This document shows, piece by piece, positions 55,324 through 64,000 of a stretch of DNA of 64,000 nt; the stretch's first letter is position 1, and each line of letters opens with the position of its first letter. The DNA lies in contig CAMCQT010000004.1 of NCBI GenBank assembly GCA_945877125.1, forward strand, positions 1 to 64,000. The letters run 5' to 3'. The notes below the pieces were generated by a model. It saw only the letters and a list, made by a program, of their open reading frames with translations. It was not told the origin of the DNA and made no database searches. The DNA comes from Candidatus Brevifilum fermentans. Lineage in GTDB: Bacteria > Chloroflexota > Anaerolineae > Anaerolineales > Villigracilaceae. Both the position numbers and the translations under genes were made by a program.

Positions 55324-56868
55324 CTACTTCTTTAACTCAAATACCAGCGCGTTCTCAGACTCGTACACCAGATCATACAAATTGGAACTGCGGGTTGAAA
55401 GCGCGAGGCTGCGCAGTGATTTTCCGAAACCGCTTTTGTCTTCCTTGAGTGGAATAGTCACAAGTAAATAATCGTAATCCACGTTGTTATTTTTACTCCA
55501 CAGGCTGACACAATTCACATCCGCGCAATGTTGGAAAGCCACCAACTGCTCGTACCAGGGGAAAAACTTTTCGGACAGAGTCCACTCCAAGCCTTGCAGG
55601 GTGGTCGCGCTATGCTGTTTTGTGAGCGCGGGAAACCATTCCTGCATCGGGTCAGACATTGAAAACTCGCGCCCCGTTGACAGCAAAAATGTTTTCCCAT
55701 CTTTCACGTTGGAGTTAACCCAACCGATCATTTTTATATCTTCAGGCTTCAAACTTGTGTTGATCAATTGAAAATCTGAGATACTGGCGGTGAGGATGAA
55801 ATAGAACGCCACGCCAAACACGAGGATTTGACTGGCGCGCTTCATCATCACACCCTCGGGCTGGTCGCTGTTCGAGCGGCTGATCCAGGCTGATAGTTTG
55901 AGCAAGCCCATCCCCGCCAGCATGGATAGCGCCAACAGAGCAATTCCATCGCCGCCGCGCGGGTCTATCAAATACGCCAGCAGTACCCACGTGACCAAAA
56001 AGAATTCACGCCGCTTGAATATGATCCAAATGCCGATCAATGCAAATAACAGGGTTGGAATAAAAAGATAATCACCCAGCCCGCTGAACGTGAGAAGCGC
56101 AAGATAATATTCAAGTGTGCGTTGGCTGGTTTGCCCTGCGGAAAGAAAAGGGTCAAGTCCGTACCGCAGGAATATAGTCAACCACCAGGGGGCGGTCAAT
56201 AACGCCACGCCCGCGCCTACAATCAGCGCCGAGATAATTCCGCGCTTGTTTCGTCCGTAAAAGAGAAAGATCAACGCGCCGCCCAATGCGGCATGTAAAG
56301 CCGTTTGTGGGTGACTCAGCACGGTACATGCGCCGAAAAGAATGGTGAGCGCGAGCTTTTTATGTGTGTATTCTCTGAACAATTGAACAGTCTGCCATAA
56401 CATGAGCAGCAAAAATAACATGCCAAATGCGCGCGTGATTCCGCCGCCCATCACCTGCCAGACAAAGGCGCGTGACGAAAGCGCGTAAACCAGTGCCGCC
56501 AGCGCGGCAGACATGCGCGAAGGGAGAATCTGCCCGGCGAGTTTGTAGAAGGCGAGAATGGAGAGGGTGTTCACCAAAGCTGGCAGCCAGAGCAATGTCT
56601 GGAGGTCAGAAACAGGCAACAGGCTAGAAAAAGATGCGGCGATATAAAATCCAAGCGGAGGGTAGGCGAAGGGAATATCCGCAAAATTGTAGGACGTGAA
56701 CTGCGGAAGAAGATAATGATTGGCTTGCAGGTCGCGGATCATGGTGTAGAACATGCCGCCATCGTTGAGCGGGAATCCGTTTGAGACAGCAGGCACAAAG
56801 CGAACCACTACGCCAAAGAGCAGTGCTGTAAAAAGGTAAAGCGCGGACCAATCCAGCTTGCGATTCAT
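55324..56868 (-). CDS. multi-spanning GT-C-like membrane protein
   Basis: 514 residues with about ten spans and a C-terminal outside domain (from about 380). FPLNDGGMFYTMIRDLQ, with the acidic residue in the first loop, AYPPLGFYIAASF and LSHPQTALHA resemble polyisoprenyl-phosphate-dependent GT-C glycosyltransferases. Such enzymes glycosylate lipids or proteins outside. The acceptor is unknown, and the match is by architecture only. It ends before the marC start codon, seven bases away. Confidence 0.65.
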   Translation of the reverse strand: MNRKLDWSALYLFTALLFGVVVRFVPAVSNGFPLNDGGMFYTMIRDLQANHYLLPQFTSYNFADIPFAYPPLGFYIAASFSSLLPVSDLQTLLWLPALVNTLSILAFYKLAGQILPSRMSAALAALVYALSSRAFVWQVMGGGITRAFGMLFLLLMLWQTVQLFREYTHKKLALTILFGACTVLSHPQTALHAALGGALIFLFYGRNKRGIISALIVGAGVALLTAPWWLTIFLRYGLDPFLSAGQTSQRTLEYYLALLTFSGLGDYLFIPTLLFALIGIWIIFKRREFFLVTWVLLAYLIDPRGGDGIALLALSMLAGMGLLKLSAWISRSNSDQPEGVMMKRASQILVFGVAFYFILTASISDFQLINTSLKPEDIKMIGWVNSNVKDGKTFLLSTGREFSMSDPMQEWFPALTKQHSATTLQGLEWTLSEKFFPWYEQLVAFQHCADVNCVSLWSKNNNVDYDYLLVTIPLKEDKSGFGKSLRSLALSTRSSNLYDLVYESENALVFELKK

Positions 56869-56875
56869 GAATGCC

Positions 56876-57520
56876 TCACTGTATTTTGAAAATTTCGCGG
56901 AGGATGGGCGTTAATCCGCTGAAGAAAAACTCAACTGCAATGACCATCACGATCAAGCCCATCAGCCGCAGCATCACTTTATTGCCGTTCTCGCCAATGA
57001 GATGTGTGACCTGTTTTGCGCCGAGCAGTAGAAAGTAAGTAAAGCCAATAATCAAAGTGATTGCACCGAGCACAATACCCGACTCAACCGGTGATGTTGA
57101 TTCGTTCATCAAAAGAATGGCGGTCGTGATCGCGCCGGGTCCGCAGATAATTGGAATGCCGAGCGGGGTGATCGAAATGTCGTTGATGTATTCGTGGGTG
57201 GTTTCATCGTCAAATTGAATGCGGGTGAGATGGGCTTGCAGCATTTCGTACCCCATTATAAAAAAGATGACGCCGCCTACAATCCGCAGGCTGTTTACAG
57301 AAATGGAAAAGAAGCGGAAGATCAACTGCCCGGTCAGTGCGAAGGCGAGCAAAATAAACAAGGCTGTCAGGCTGGCTTTGCGCGCCACTCGGTGAGATTC
57401 GTGCGGCGACAATTTCGCGGTCATGGCGGTGTAAACGGGAATTACCCCAATTGGATTGACCATGGTGAATAGAGATATAAAACTGAGCAATGCAAATTCA
57501 AACAGCGGGGATGCAGACAT
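56876..57520 (-). CDS. MarC-family integral membrane protein
   Basis: 214 residues, six spans. FTMVNPIGVIPVYTAMTA, FFSISVNSLRIVGGVIFFIMGYEML and PLGIPIICGPGAITTAILL are hallmarks of the MarC family (UPF0056). Function in cells is unsettled. The ATG at 57520 with AGGAG is preferred over the longer frame at 57745, which runs through a palindromic element. Confidence 0.9.
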   Translation of the reverse strand: MSASPLFEFALLSFISLFTMVNPIGVIPVYTAMTAKLSPHESHRVARKASLTALFILLAFALTGQLIFRFFSISVNSLRIVGGVIFFIMGYEMLQAHLTRIQFDDETTHEYINDISITPLGIPIICGPGAITTAILLMNESTSPVESGIVLGAITLIIGFTYFLLLGAKQVTHLIGENGNKVMLRLMGLIVMVIAVEFFFSGLTPILREIFKIQ

Positions 57521-57639
57521 GCGGCTCCTGTTTTGATAATGGATTATCTTTTCAATTCTACAACACCTCAACAGGATATGCAGGGGTCTCTCAGCAGGTG
57601 TGTCAGTGCTAAATACAAAAGTCACGAAGGATAATAAAA

Positions 57640-57664
57640 AAAGGTCACCTATGTGATGACCTTT
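57640..57664 (-). terminator. terminator of the potassium-transport operon
   Basis: aaaggtca (57640-57647) pairs with tgaccttt (57657-57664) and runs into T on the minus strand. It lies past the MITE-like element inserted after the last gene. Confidence 0.65.
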
Positions 57665-57684
57665 CCTCTTTCGATTTTTTATAT

Positions 57685-57799
57685 TAGACCTCTTGCATAA
57701 GTAGTTGTAGGGCGGGTTGAAAACCCGCCACCCATCAAATTTCAAAGGGCGTCAGGCTAAAAGCCTGATGACCTACAGTTGACTAATGCAAGAGGTCTA
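57685..57799. mobile_element. 115-bp MITE-like element with TA-ended inverted repeats
   Basis: tagacctcttgcat (57685-57698) is inverted at 57786-57799. Inside are two strong hairpins, ggcgggtt/acccgcc and tcaggct/agcctga, and an outer tgtagg/cctaca pair. It is non-coding, with both ends at TA. It sits ten bases past the RCK gene stop, before the operon terminator. Confidence 0.7.
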
Positions 57800-57808
57800 T
57801 TTTCAGAT

Positions 57809-58489
57809 TTAAATTACAGGTCTTGTGGGAGGCGCCAATAATTTAGCCAGCTCATGCGCTCCATCTGTATCTGTGACAGCCAGCACTTCGTCGCCTTCCT
57901 CAAGTGTGCTGGTTCCGCGCGGCAGGGTGATCTGTCCATGACGGATGATTGCCGCAACGATACATTGATCGGGCAAGCCAAGGTCTTTGATTTTCGTGCC
58001 GATGGCTTTTGCTCCGGCGGGGACTTTCTCTTCGACTACGGAATAACGTCCGCGGCGCAGTTTGAGCAGGGTCATCATGTCACCGAGAGACATTTCCTCC
58101 TGGATGAGGTGCGCCATCACATCGGCTTGATTGATGGTTTCATCCACGTGGAAGTTCTGGTCAAACAACCAGGCATTACGTGGATTGTTGATACGGGCAA
58201 CCGTACGCCTGACCTTGAACATGGTGCGCGCCATAAAACACAACACAAGGTTGACGGCGTCATCATTGGTGCAAGCCACAAGGACATTTGCTTTATCCAG
58301 ACCTGCCAGTTTTAAAACATTCGGATCTGTTGCAACGCCCTCATAGATCACTTCAGTGGGAATTTCATGATGCAGCAAACTCAGCAATTCACGCCGATGT
58401 TCAATCAGGCGTACTTGATGATTCTGATCCAATAATTGCACTGCCAATTGTGCGCCAGTCCTTCCGCCGCCAGCAATAAAAACGAACAT
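57809..58489 (-). CDS. TrkA/KtrA-type RCK protein (second copy)
   Basis: 226 residues. RCK_N Rossmann fold FVFIAGGGRTGAQLAVQLLDQ binds NAD(H) or ATP, and the C-terminal RCK_C domain (about 140-226) senses ligands. RCK proteins regulate potassium transport. ATG at 58489 with GGAGG immediately before it, overlapping the end of the preceding RCK gene. Confidence 0.9.
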   Translation of the reverse strand: MFVFIAGGGRTGAQLAVQLLDQNHQVRLIEHRRELLSLLHHEIPTEVIYEGVATDPNVLKLAGLDKANVLVACTNDDAVNLVLCFMARTMFKVRRTVARINNPRNAWLFDQNFHVDETINQADVMAHLIQEEMSLGDMMTLLKLRRGRYSVVEEKVPAGAKAIGTKIKDLGLPDQCIVAAIIRHGQITLPRGTSTLEEGDEVLAVTDTDGAHELAKLLAPPTRPVI

Positions 58490-58490
58490 A

Positions 58491-59165
58491 TTAAGCCTCC
58501 GTTCCTTCCTGCAAGCGTGCATGCAGGGCTGTTACACCTTCCAACGTTGCGCTGACGGTGAGAATATCGCCGCTTTTGAGAATGGACTCGGGTGAAGCCA
58601 ATTCGGCACGTCCCGCGCGAGTCAGGGCTGCAACAACAATCGTATTTGTGCAACCATCCAACAGAGTGGAAACCGCCCGCTCTGTCCAGTTTTCAGGAAT
58701 GTACATTTCATATAGTTCGACTTCGCCATTTCCAGCAGAGAACACTGAGCGAAAAGATGCGTCGATCAGCAATTCCTGCAAACGTTCGGCGCCCCAGGAT
58801 GTGGAGCTAACAATTTGCAGACCAAACGCTTCAAGCATTTCGCGCATGGCGGGGTCATAATTACGGACAAGCACCTGCTTTACCTGGGGGTAATGCGTGC
58901 GGATGGTGTGACCAATGACCGCGTTCATGGTGTCTGAATTGGTAACGACAGCAACGCCATCAGCATTGGCTATGCCTGCGCGGGTTAATGTGTCAGCAGA
59001 GAGCGCTTCGCCTTCCACAGTGCGCCCGTGAAATTCCGAATGGATGCGATTGAAGGCATCTTTGTTGCTATCCACAACCACAACTTGATGTCCATTGTTG
59101 AACAGGCGGTAGGCGAGTTCTGCGCCGACTCTTCCGCATCCTATGACGATAAATTTCATACTCAT
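58491..59165 (-). CDS. TrkA/KtrA-type RCK protein (first copy)
   Basis: 224 residues, same two-domain layout as the next gene. KFIVIGCGRVGAELAYRLFNNGHQVVVVD gives the nucleotide-binding site with its acidic end. It starts six bases after the KimA-like gene stop and has AGGAG. No TrkH/KtrB channel gene is adjacent, so the partner is probably the KimA-like transporter (inference). Confidence 0.9.
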   Translation of the reverse strand: MSMKFIVIGCGRVGAELAYRLFNNGHQVVVVDSNKDAFNRIHSEFHGRTVEGEALSADTLTRAGIANADGVAVVTNSDTMNAVIGHTIRTHYPQVKQVLVRNYDPAMREMLEAFGLQIVSSTSWGAERLQELLIDASFRSVFSAGNGEVELYEMYIPENWTERAVSTLLDGCTNTIVVAALTRAGRAELASPESILKSGDILTVSATLEGVTALHARLQEGTEA

Positions 59166-59170
59166 AACTC

Positions 59171-61132
59171 TTACTCCTGTCCTTCTTCGTGTACGTGATA
59201 AGGCACATTGGTGATCACAATACCGTGTTGATTTTTTAACTGTTCACGCAAAATATTCGCTGTATTTGTATGCAAGGCGCTGGTCATGCGATTTCCCGAA
59301 ACGAATTCAGGCACCACAATCGTAATTGTCTCACCCGGCTGACGTTTGGCGGCTATCTCAGAGATATAACCTAATATCGGCTCGATGAATAAACGGTAAG
59401 GGGAATCCAGCAAAACCATGCGGACACCTTCGCCCCAGGTTTCCCACTTGGCACGAACTTTTTCGGCGTCAGCTGGTTCGATCACAACATGCACAGCGGT
59501 CACATCGTCTGATAACATGCGCGCATAACGCAACGCTGCCAATGTCCCTTGATGTACACCACTGACCGGCAAGATCACGCGATGGCGAATAGTGTGTGGA
59601 GGAATCACACCAAAATTATCGAGCGAAAGCTTTTTAGCAAGGTTGTTATAGTGGCGGTGAATCATCCAAAAACCTGCGACTAAAGTTGGGATGAGGATCA
59701 ACACGACCCAGGCACCATCACGGAATTTTGTGAACGCAAAAACCAGCATCACGACAGCGGTACAGATCGAGCCGAATCCATTAATCACCATTTTGACGGG
59801 CCAATCTTTTACAAAGCGCAGGGTCGAGCCGCGTTCCACTTTTTCTTCATCGGGTTTAAGTTTGCCGATCTTGTACCAGCGGAGCGCCATGCCGCCCTGT
59901 GAAAGCGTAAATGATAGAAATACGCCAATGGCGTACAGCGGAATAAGGCGCGTCACACTGGCATTGAAGATTATTAGTAAAACGGAGGCGATCAAAGCCA
60001 GGGCTACAATTCCACGCGAATAAACCAGGCGGCTTCCACGATAGGTAAGTTGACGGGGGAGGAATCCATCTTTTGCAACCAGAGCGCCCAAACGCGGAAA
60101 ATCTGCAAAAGCTGTATTTGCCGCCATAATAAGAATAACAGCGGTGGCAGCAATCAACATAAGATACAAGGGACCGCGTCCGGAAAAGATCGTGCGCGCC
60201 AATTGTGAGATCACAGTTTCACTTTCTGAAGGAACCGCGCCAATCATCTTTGTAAGATAGGAAATTCCAAGAAAAAGCGAACCAAGAATAAGCGACATCC
60301 AGACCAGGGTGATGCCCGCATTTTTACTGCGCGGTTCTTTAAAAGCGGTGATCCCGTTTGAGATTGCCTCAACACCTGTCAGCGCAGTTGTACCACTGGC
60401 AAAAGCGTGCAGAATCAGGAAGGGAGTGATCGCTGCAATACCATGATTCACCATCTCAGGCGGATCAATGACTGTGCCAAGTGTGCCGGTAAAAAACAAA
60501 CGAAAAAGTCCAGTTCCAACTGCGGTAAACATCAACACTACAAAGAAATATGTCGGGATGGCAAAGGCAGTGCCTGATTCTTTTACACCGCGTAAATTCA
60601 TCAACATAACGAACATGATGAAAGCTACAGATAGCACCACACGGTAATCATGCAGCGCTGGGAATGCAGATGTAATCTGCGCAACTCCAGACGCGATTGA
60701 AACCGAGACCGTCAGAATGTAATCGGTTAGGAGAGAGGCTCCAGCAATCAGGGCGGGAAGTTCGCCGAGGTTATCGCGCGCTACAATATATGCGCCGCCG
60801 CCATCCGAATAGGCATGGATGGTTTGCTCATACGAGATTGTGACAATCGCAAGCAAAATGACGATGGCAATGGAAATCGGAACTACGATCCCAAAAGCCA
60901 TCGTGCCAGCCGCAGCCAGAATGACGAGAATTTCTTGCGTAGCATATGCTGTGGAAGAAAGCGCGTCCGATGCAAAAACGGCAAGACCGATGGCTTTGCC
61001 AATAGTTTGATGGGATGCATCCGCTGTGGATAATGGACGCCCGATAAGCCATGATTGCCAGGTTTTCGGGGGAGCGTAATCCGTAGTACGTTCAATGATG
61101 GAAGTTTGTGAATTTTTCTCGTGATCAATCAT
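59171..61132 (-). CDS. KimA-like APC-superfamily potassium transporter
   Basis: 653 residues. About twelve spans (70-480): GLAVFASDALSSTAYATQEI, YSDGGGAYIVARDNLGELPALIAGASLLTDYI and NLRGVKESG are hallmarks of the YdaO/KimA branch, high-affinity potassium importers in Bacillus. The C-terminal cytosolic domain (about 500-650, HRVILPVSGVHQGTLAALRYA) is a UspA-like fold. It starts the potassium-type operon with the two RCK genes. Amino-acid transport cannot be excluded. Confidence 0.82.
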   Translation of the reverse strand: MIDHEKNSQTSIIERTTDYAPPKTWQSWLIGRPLSTADASHQTIGKAIGLAVFASDALSSTAYATQEILVILAAAGTMAFGIVVPISIAIVILLAIVTISYEQTIHAYSDGGGAYIVARDNLGELPALIAGASLLTDYILTVSVSIASGVAQITSAFPALHDYRVVLSVAFIMFVMLMNLRGVKESGTAFAIPTYFFVVLMFTAVGTGLFRLFFTGTLGTVIDPPEMVNHGIAAITPFLILHAFASGTTALTGVEAISNGITAFKEPRSKNAGITLVWMSLILGSLFLGISYLTKMIGAVPSESETVISQLARTIFSGRGPLYLMLIAATAVILIMAANTAFADFPRLGALVAKDGFLPRQLTYRGSRLVYSRGIVALALIASVLLIIFNASVTRLIPLYAIGVFLSFTLSQGGMALRWYKIGKLKPDEEKVERGSTLRFVKDWPVKMVINGFGSICTAVVMLVFAFTKFRDGAWVVLILIPTLVAGFWMIHRHYNNLAKKLSLDNFGVIPPHTIRHRVILPVSGVHQGTLAALRYARMLSDDVTAVHVVIEPADAEKVRAKWETWGEGVRMVLLDSPYRLFIEPILGYISEIAAKRQPGETITIVVPEFVSGNRMTSALHTNTANILREQLKNQHGIVITNVPYHVHEEGQE

Positions 61133-61188
61133 AAAGACCAGCTTATATATAAAATATATGCCCCGCCTATTGGAAGGGCAAGTCGGTG

Positions 61189-61194
61189 ATTATA
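61189..61194 (-). promoter_or_regulatory. -10 box (TATAAT) upstream of the KimA-like gene
   Basis: A perfect TATAAT on the minus strand, about 56 bases before the ATG. The -35 region, at the end of the sensor-kinase gene, is not a good match. Confidence 0.35.
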
Positions 61195-61207
61195 GTCCAA
61201 ATTCTTT

Positions 61208-64000
61208 TTATGCGGACTTTGATTCTTTGGGTTGGGTGAGGGGTATCTGTAAATAGAAGGTGCTGCCTTTGCCTACCACACTATCAACCCAGACGCGTCC
61301 GCCATGATTGGTGGCAACGGAATGGACAATTGCAAGCCCAAGGCCTGAGCCGTGTTGGGCGCGCGCTTCACGTTGTTTGCCGCGATAAAATTTTTCAAAC
61401 AGGCGCGGCAGATCATCAGCTGCAATTCCTATGCCCGAATCTTCCACCGCAAAGATCAAAAATCCAGGTTGAGATGAAGTACGGATCGTTACACGCCCCT
61501 TGTCAGGGGTGTACTTAATGGCATTCTCCAGCAAGTTGTATACTGCCTGATGCAAAAGCGCCTGATCTGCCTCCACTACATTTGGCATATCTTTGGAAAG
61601 TTCTGCGCTCAAAACAATAGTCTTTTGGGCTGCCTGCAATTGCAATGCGCTCGTCACACGCTCGATGATATCCAGCACAGGGACTTGCTCAACTTGAAGT
61701 CCCACTCCCAGATCAATGCGTCCGAGGTCAAGCAGGTTATTCACCAGACGGGACATATTCTCAACGCCCGAAATAATTTTCTTTACATAGCCCTGTTGTT
61801 GTTCATTCAACTCGCCGACCATTTCAAGCATGGTGGCGTAGCCGCGCATCAATGTCAGCGGAGAACGCAGATCGTGACTCACCGTAGCCACAAACTCGGA
61901 TTTCATCGTATCCAGTTCCTTGAAATGTGTCACGTCACGCATGATACATACGCGCCCGATCTGTCGACCTTCCACGATCACTGAAGAAGCGGTTGCTAGG
62001 TACGTTCGTTTATCTGCCAGTACGATCTCAACAGATTTGTTCTCGGTGGTCATGCCTTGCAGTAAAGCCAGCAAAGGTTTAAATTTCACAACCTTTTCGG
62101 TTTCCATGCCGGCGCCTTTATCCACCTCTGGACCCAGGGCAATTGACGCGGCGCGATTGGTAAGCAACAATCTGTTACGGTGATCTGTCACCAGCACCGG
62201 GTCTGGCGTGGAATTGAGAACTGCTTCCAACTGTCGGCGGGAGGCTTCCACATTCAGATACAAATGCGCATTCGCCACGGCCAACGCCGCCTGTCCTGCC
62301 AGTGTGGTCACAAAGCGGACATCAGAATCGGTGAACATGCGCGGCTGTTCAAAACCAGCCCAAACCACGCCATAATAACGATTCTCATGCCGCAAAGCCA
62401 CAGCCAGCAAAGCCAGCGGCTGCGGCATGGATGGGTCAAGGTCTAATTCGCGTGAGCGGCCGAGGTTTGGCAAAACGATCTTTTCTTGATTCTGAGCCAG
62501 CGCGAGGATTTGGTCATCCAGATGGGCATAAATATCCTGCACAGCGCCCAGCGAAAAACGCGAGGGCAGTTCCACGAAAGTATCAGGCAGAACACTGGGA
62601 GAAAGCACCACGCTGACTGAATTTGCGCCCGTGGAAAGAATTGCATCCAGCACCGGCTTCACCGCATCCTGCATCTCAAGGCTGGAAGCCACACCCTGGC
62701 TGACACGCAAGAGACTGTTGATCTCGCCCAGACGCGCCTGCAAGCTGGATCGCATTTGTTCAAATGCGCGGCGCAATTGACCCACTTCATCCACACCATC
62801 CACTTGAAGCGGATGATCGAGATTGCCCTGCGCGATGCGGTTGGCTTCAGTTGCCAAACTTTGCAAAGAACCAGTTACCACACGCAACCCCACGCGCAGC
62901 GAAACCATCGCCACAAGCGCAAGGAAAATGATCATCAAGGAAAGCGGCATGGCGATATTCAACGACAGTTGCTGCGCCTGTTGTGCGGGCACTGTCAACA
63001 CAACCGCCCACGGACGCCCAAGCACAGGTTGGTAATAAACTAATTGCCGTGTGCCATCAGATGCTGTGCCGTCATAAAAAAGCGGCTGATCTCCGCGTTG
63101 ACCGTTATAAGTAGCCAACATTTGAGTGGGGTCTGAATGGTAGATAACGCGCCCATTCTCATTTAATAAAAGACCAGCGCCGCCCAAACTACGCATATTA
63201 TTAATATTCTCGATCAGCGGCAGAGTTAGCGGATTGGTTTCCAGCGTGGTACGTCCAATTAAGACACGCTGTACCTGTCCAACCCCATCCACAATCGCAA
63301 CCAGAAAAGAAACGCGGGAAGCATCATTCACAGTAATGGGAGGGATCGAATAGATCTGTGTCAACACGCCGTTGGATGCCAGCAACATTCCAGACAGTTC
63401 ATCGGGATATAACTGAAAATTAGTTTCGGCAGATTCGGGATACCCAGCGAGCAAGGTTTGGTCATCCGTCGCTTCCAACACAAAAATTTGATCAAAATAG
63501 GGCACGGCTTGAATACGAAGCCCAATGATGGATTTCAACTCATCCCCGGTAGCCGTCAGTAAGCGCGGATCAGACGCCAGTTGTACCGCCAAATTCTGAC
63601 CCGTTTCGAGAAAGAACGGCACACTCTGCGCGGCAGACTCACTGGCGCTGGAAAGACGGTCTTGCAACATATCACGCGCAGCGCGGCCTGCCACGATCCA
63701 ATCCCCAACCAACAAGGTTAACAGCAAAAGAGAAATGAATGTCCCCACCCCAAACAGGAAACGCGATTCAAGGCTTCTCTCACCAGGTGATGGAAGCAGG
63801 GCTTGTTTACTTCCCCACATTTCGGGAAATGCCTTGGAAATAATCTGCGCTACAACGCCAGCCACGAGCATCTCACCGCCAAAGGCAAGGGTCACAACCC
63901 AGGCATTGCTCAGCGCGAAATCAAGCCGCGCCGTAGCCGGTGCTGAGGCATCTACACCCCATTGAGTAAACAATGAACTGATGACATAAAACAACGTATG
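61208..64000 (-). CDS. multidomain sensor histidine kinase (N-terminus beyond window)
   Basis: At least 930 residues; the frame is open to the window edge. Two spans (about 31-52 and 80-101 of the visible part), an extracellular Cache-like sensor (about 102-340), another span, HAMP, a GAF domain (about 445-590) and a PAS domain (about 600-690). HisKA has the phospho-acceptor in VSHDLRSPLTLMRGY, and the HATPase domain has NLLENAIKYTP (N box) and GSGLGLAIVHS (G2). The 76-bp gap before the KimA-like gene on the same strand may make it a neighbour in function. The partner regulator is not visible. Confidence 0.9.
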   Translation of the reverse strand, partial: HTLFYVISSLFTQWGVDASAPATARLDFALSNAWVVTLAFGGEMLVAGVVAQIISKAFPEMWGSKQALLPSPGERSLESRFLFGVGTFISLLLLTLLVGDWIVAGRAARDMLQDRLSSASESAAQSVPFFLETGQNLAVQLASDPRLLTATGDELKSIIGLRIQAVPYFDQIFVLEATDDQTLLAGYPESAETNFQLYPDELSGMLLASNGVLTQIYSIPPITVNDASRVSFLVAIVDGVGQVQRVLIGRTTLETNPLTLPLIENINNMRSLGGAGLLLNENGRVIYHSDPTQMLATYNGQRGDQPLFYDGTASDGTRQLVYYQPVLGRPWAVVLTVPAQQAQQLSLNIAMPLSLMIIFLALVAMVSLRVGLRVVTGSLQSLATEANRIAQGNLDHPLQVDGVDEVGQLRRAFEQMRSSLQARLGEINSLLRVSQGVASSLEMQDAVKPVLDAILSTGANSVSVVLSPSVLPDTFVELPSRFSLGAVQDIYAHLDDQILALAQNQEKIVLPNLGRSRELDLDPSMPQPLALLAVALRHENRYYGVVWAGFEQPRMFTDSDVRFVTTLAGQAALAVANAHLYLNVEASRRQLEAVLNSTPDPVLVTDHRNRLLLTNRAASIALGPEVDKGAGMETEKVVKFKPLLALLQGMTTENKSVEIVLADKRTYLATASSVIVEGRQIGRVCIMRDVTHFKELDTMKSEFVATVSHDLRSPLTLMRGYATMLEMVGELNEQQQGYVKKIISGVENMSRLVNNLLDLGRIDLGVGLQVEQVPVLDIIERVTSALQLQAAQKTIVLSAELSKDMPNVVEADQALLHQAVYNLLENAIKYTPDKGRVTIRTSSQPGFLIFAVEDSGIGIAADDLPRLFEKFYRGKQREARAQHGSGLGLAIVHSVATNHGGRVWVDSVVGKGSTFYLQIPLTQPKESKSA

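Noticed and set aside
57521-57745. 75-codon N-terminal extension of MarC
   Set aside because: It crosses the terminator and half of the MITE-like element; the ATG at 57520 has AGGAG and gives a normal MarC.

Overview
The window most resembles a chromosomal segment of a Chloroflexota bacterium of the Anaerolineae type, probably Anaerolineales. The reasons are the many exported proteins with long Pro/Thr linkers, lipoproteins with TEAP-type linkers, a polyphosphate glucokinase, a zinc-ribbon MscL, a cytochrome b6-like bc complex, and roughly half G+C. This is inference from style and family content; there is no rRNA to confirm it. All genes read as ordinary bacterial genes. One tRNA (Gln, UUG) is present. 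There is no CRISPR array and no prophage.

Layout. 1-9 kb is the most accessory part: the tail of an IS630 transposase, a binding-protein-like lipoprotein, and two TIR-domain membrane proteins (one with a PKD-like and one with a lectin-propeller exterior). Two paralogous PHP phosphoesterases alternate with the TIR genes. A flavin reductase/acyltransferase pair follows. 9-12 kb is housekeeping (recO, cdd, glmU, tRNA-Gln). 12-26.4 kb, all on the minus strand, holds two peptide/nickel-type ABC transporter operons. They carry two OppD/OppF pairs, one OppB/OppC pair, three family-5 binding proteins, a membrane-anchored cytochrome c and a roadblock-type response regulator. 26.8-37 kb is mostly plus strand: mscL, pcrA, a NUDIX hydrolase, an M3 peptidase, a nucleotidyltransferase, an aminotransferase, sseA and ppgK, with a DsbA-like protein on minus. 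37-50 kb, mainly minus, holds cspA, a DEAD-box helicase, a DMT exporter, a RAYT transposase between REP palindromes, a CitE-like lyase, a Rieske plus cytochrome c-b fusion pair, an HtrA protease, CbpA, LOG, peptidase S51, map, a HEPN/MNT pair and tmk. 50-64 kb holds an R3H ATPase, an M1 peptidase, an HD hydrolase, a GT-C-like membrane protein, MarC, a KimA-like potassium transporter with two RCK proteins, and a large sensor kinase running off the right edge.

The strongest unusual signal is the binding protein at 22252-24282. It appears circularly permuted: the canonical C-terminal half follows the signal peptide and the canonical N-terminal half ends the protein. Other points of note are the TIR/PHP neighbourhood, in which both TIR domains keep the putative catalytic Glu; the cytochrome c-cytochrome b fusion with a CX4CH motif and its stand-alone paralog in the peptide-transporter operon; a coiled-coil insertion in another binding protein; the cspA leader with a terminator-like hairpin; and at least seven different palindromic intergenic repeat types, including REPs beside a RAYT and a TA-ended MITE-like element.

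Several starts were moved from the longest open frame to an internal codon with a good Shine-Dalgarno sequence; each entry states this.
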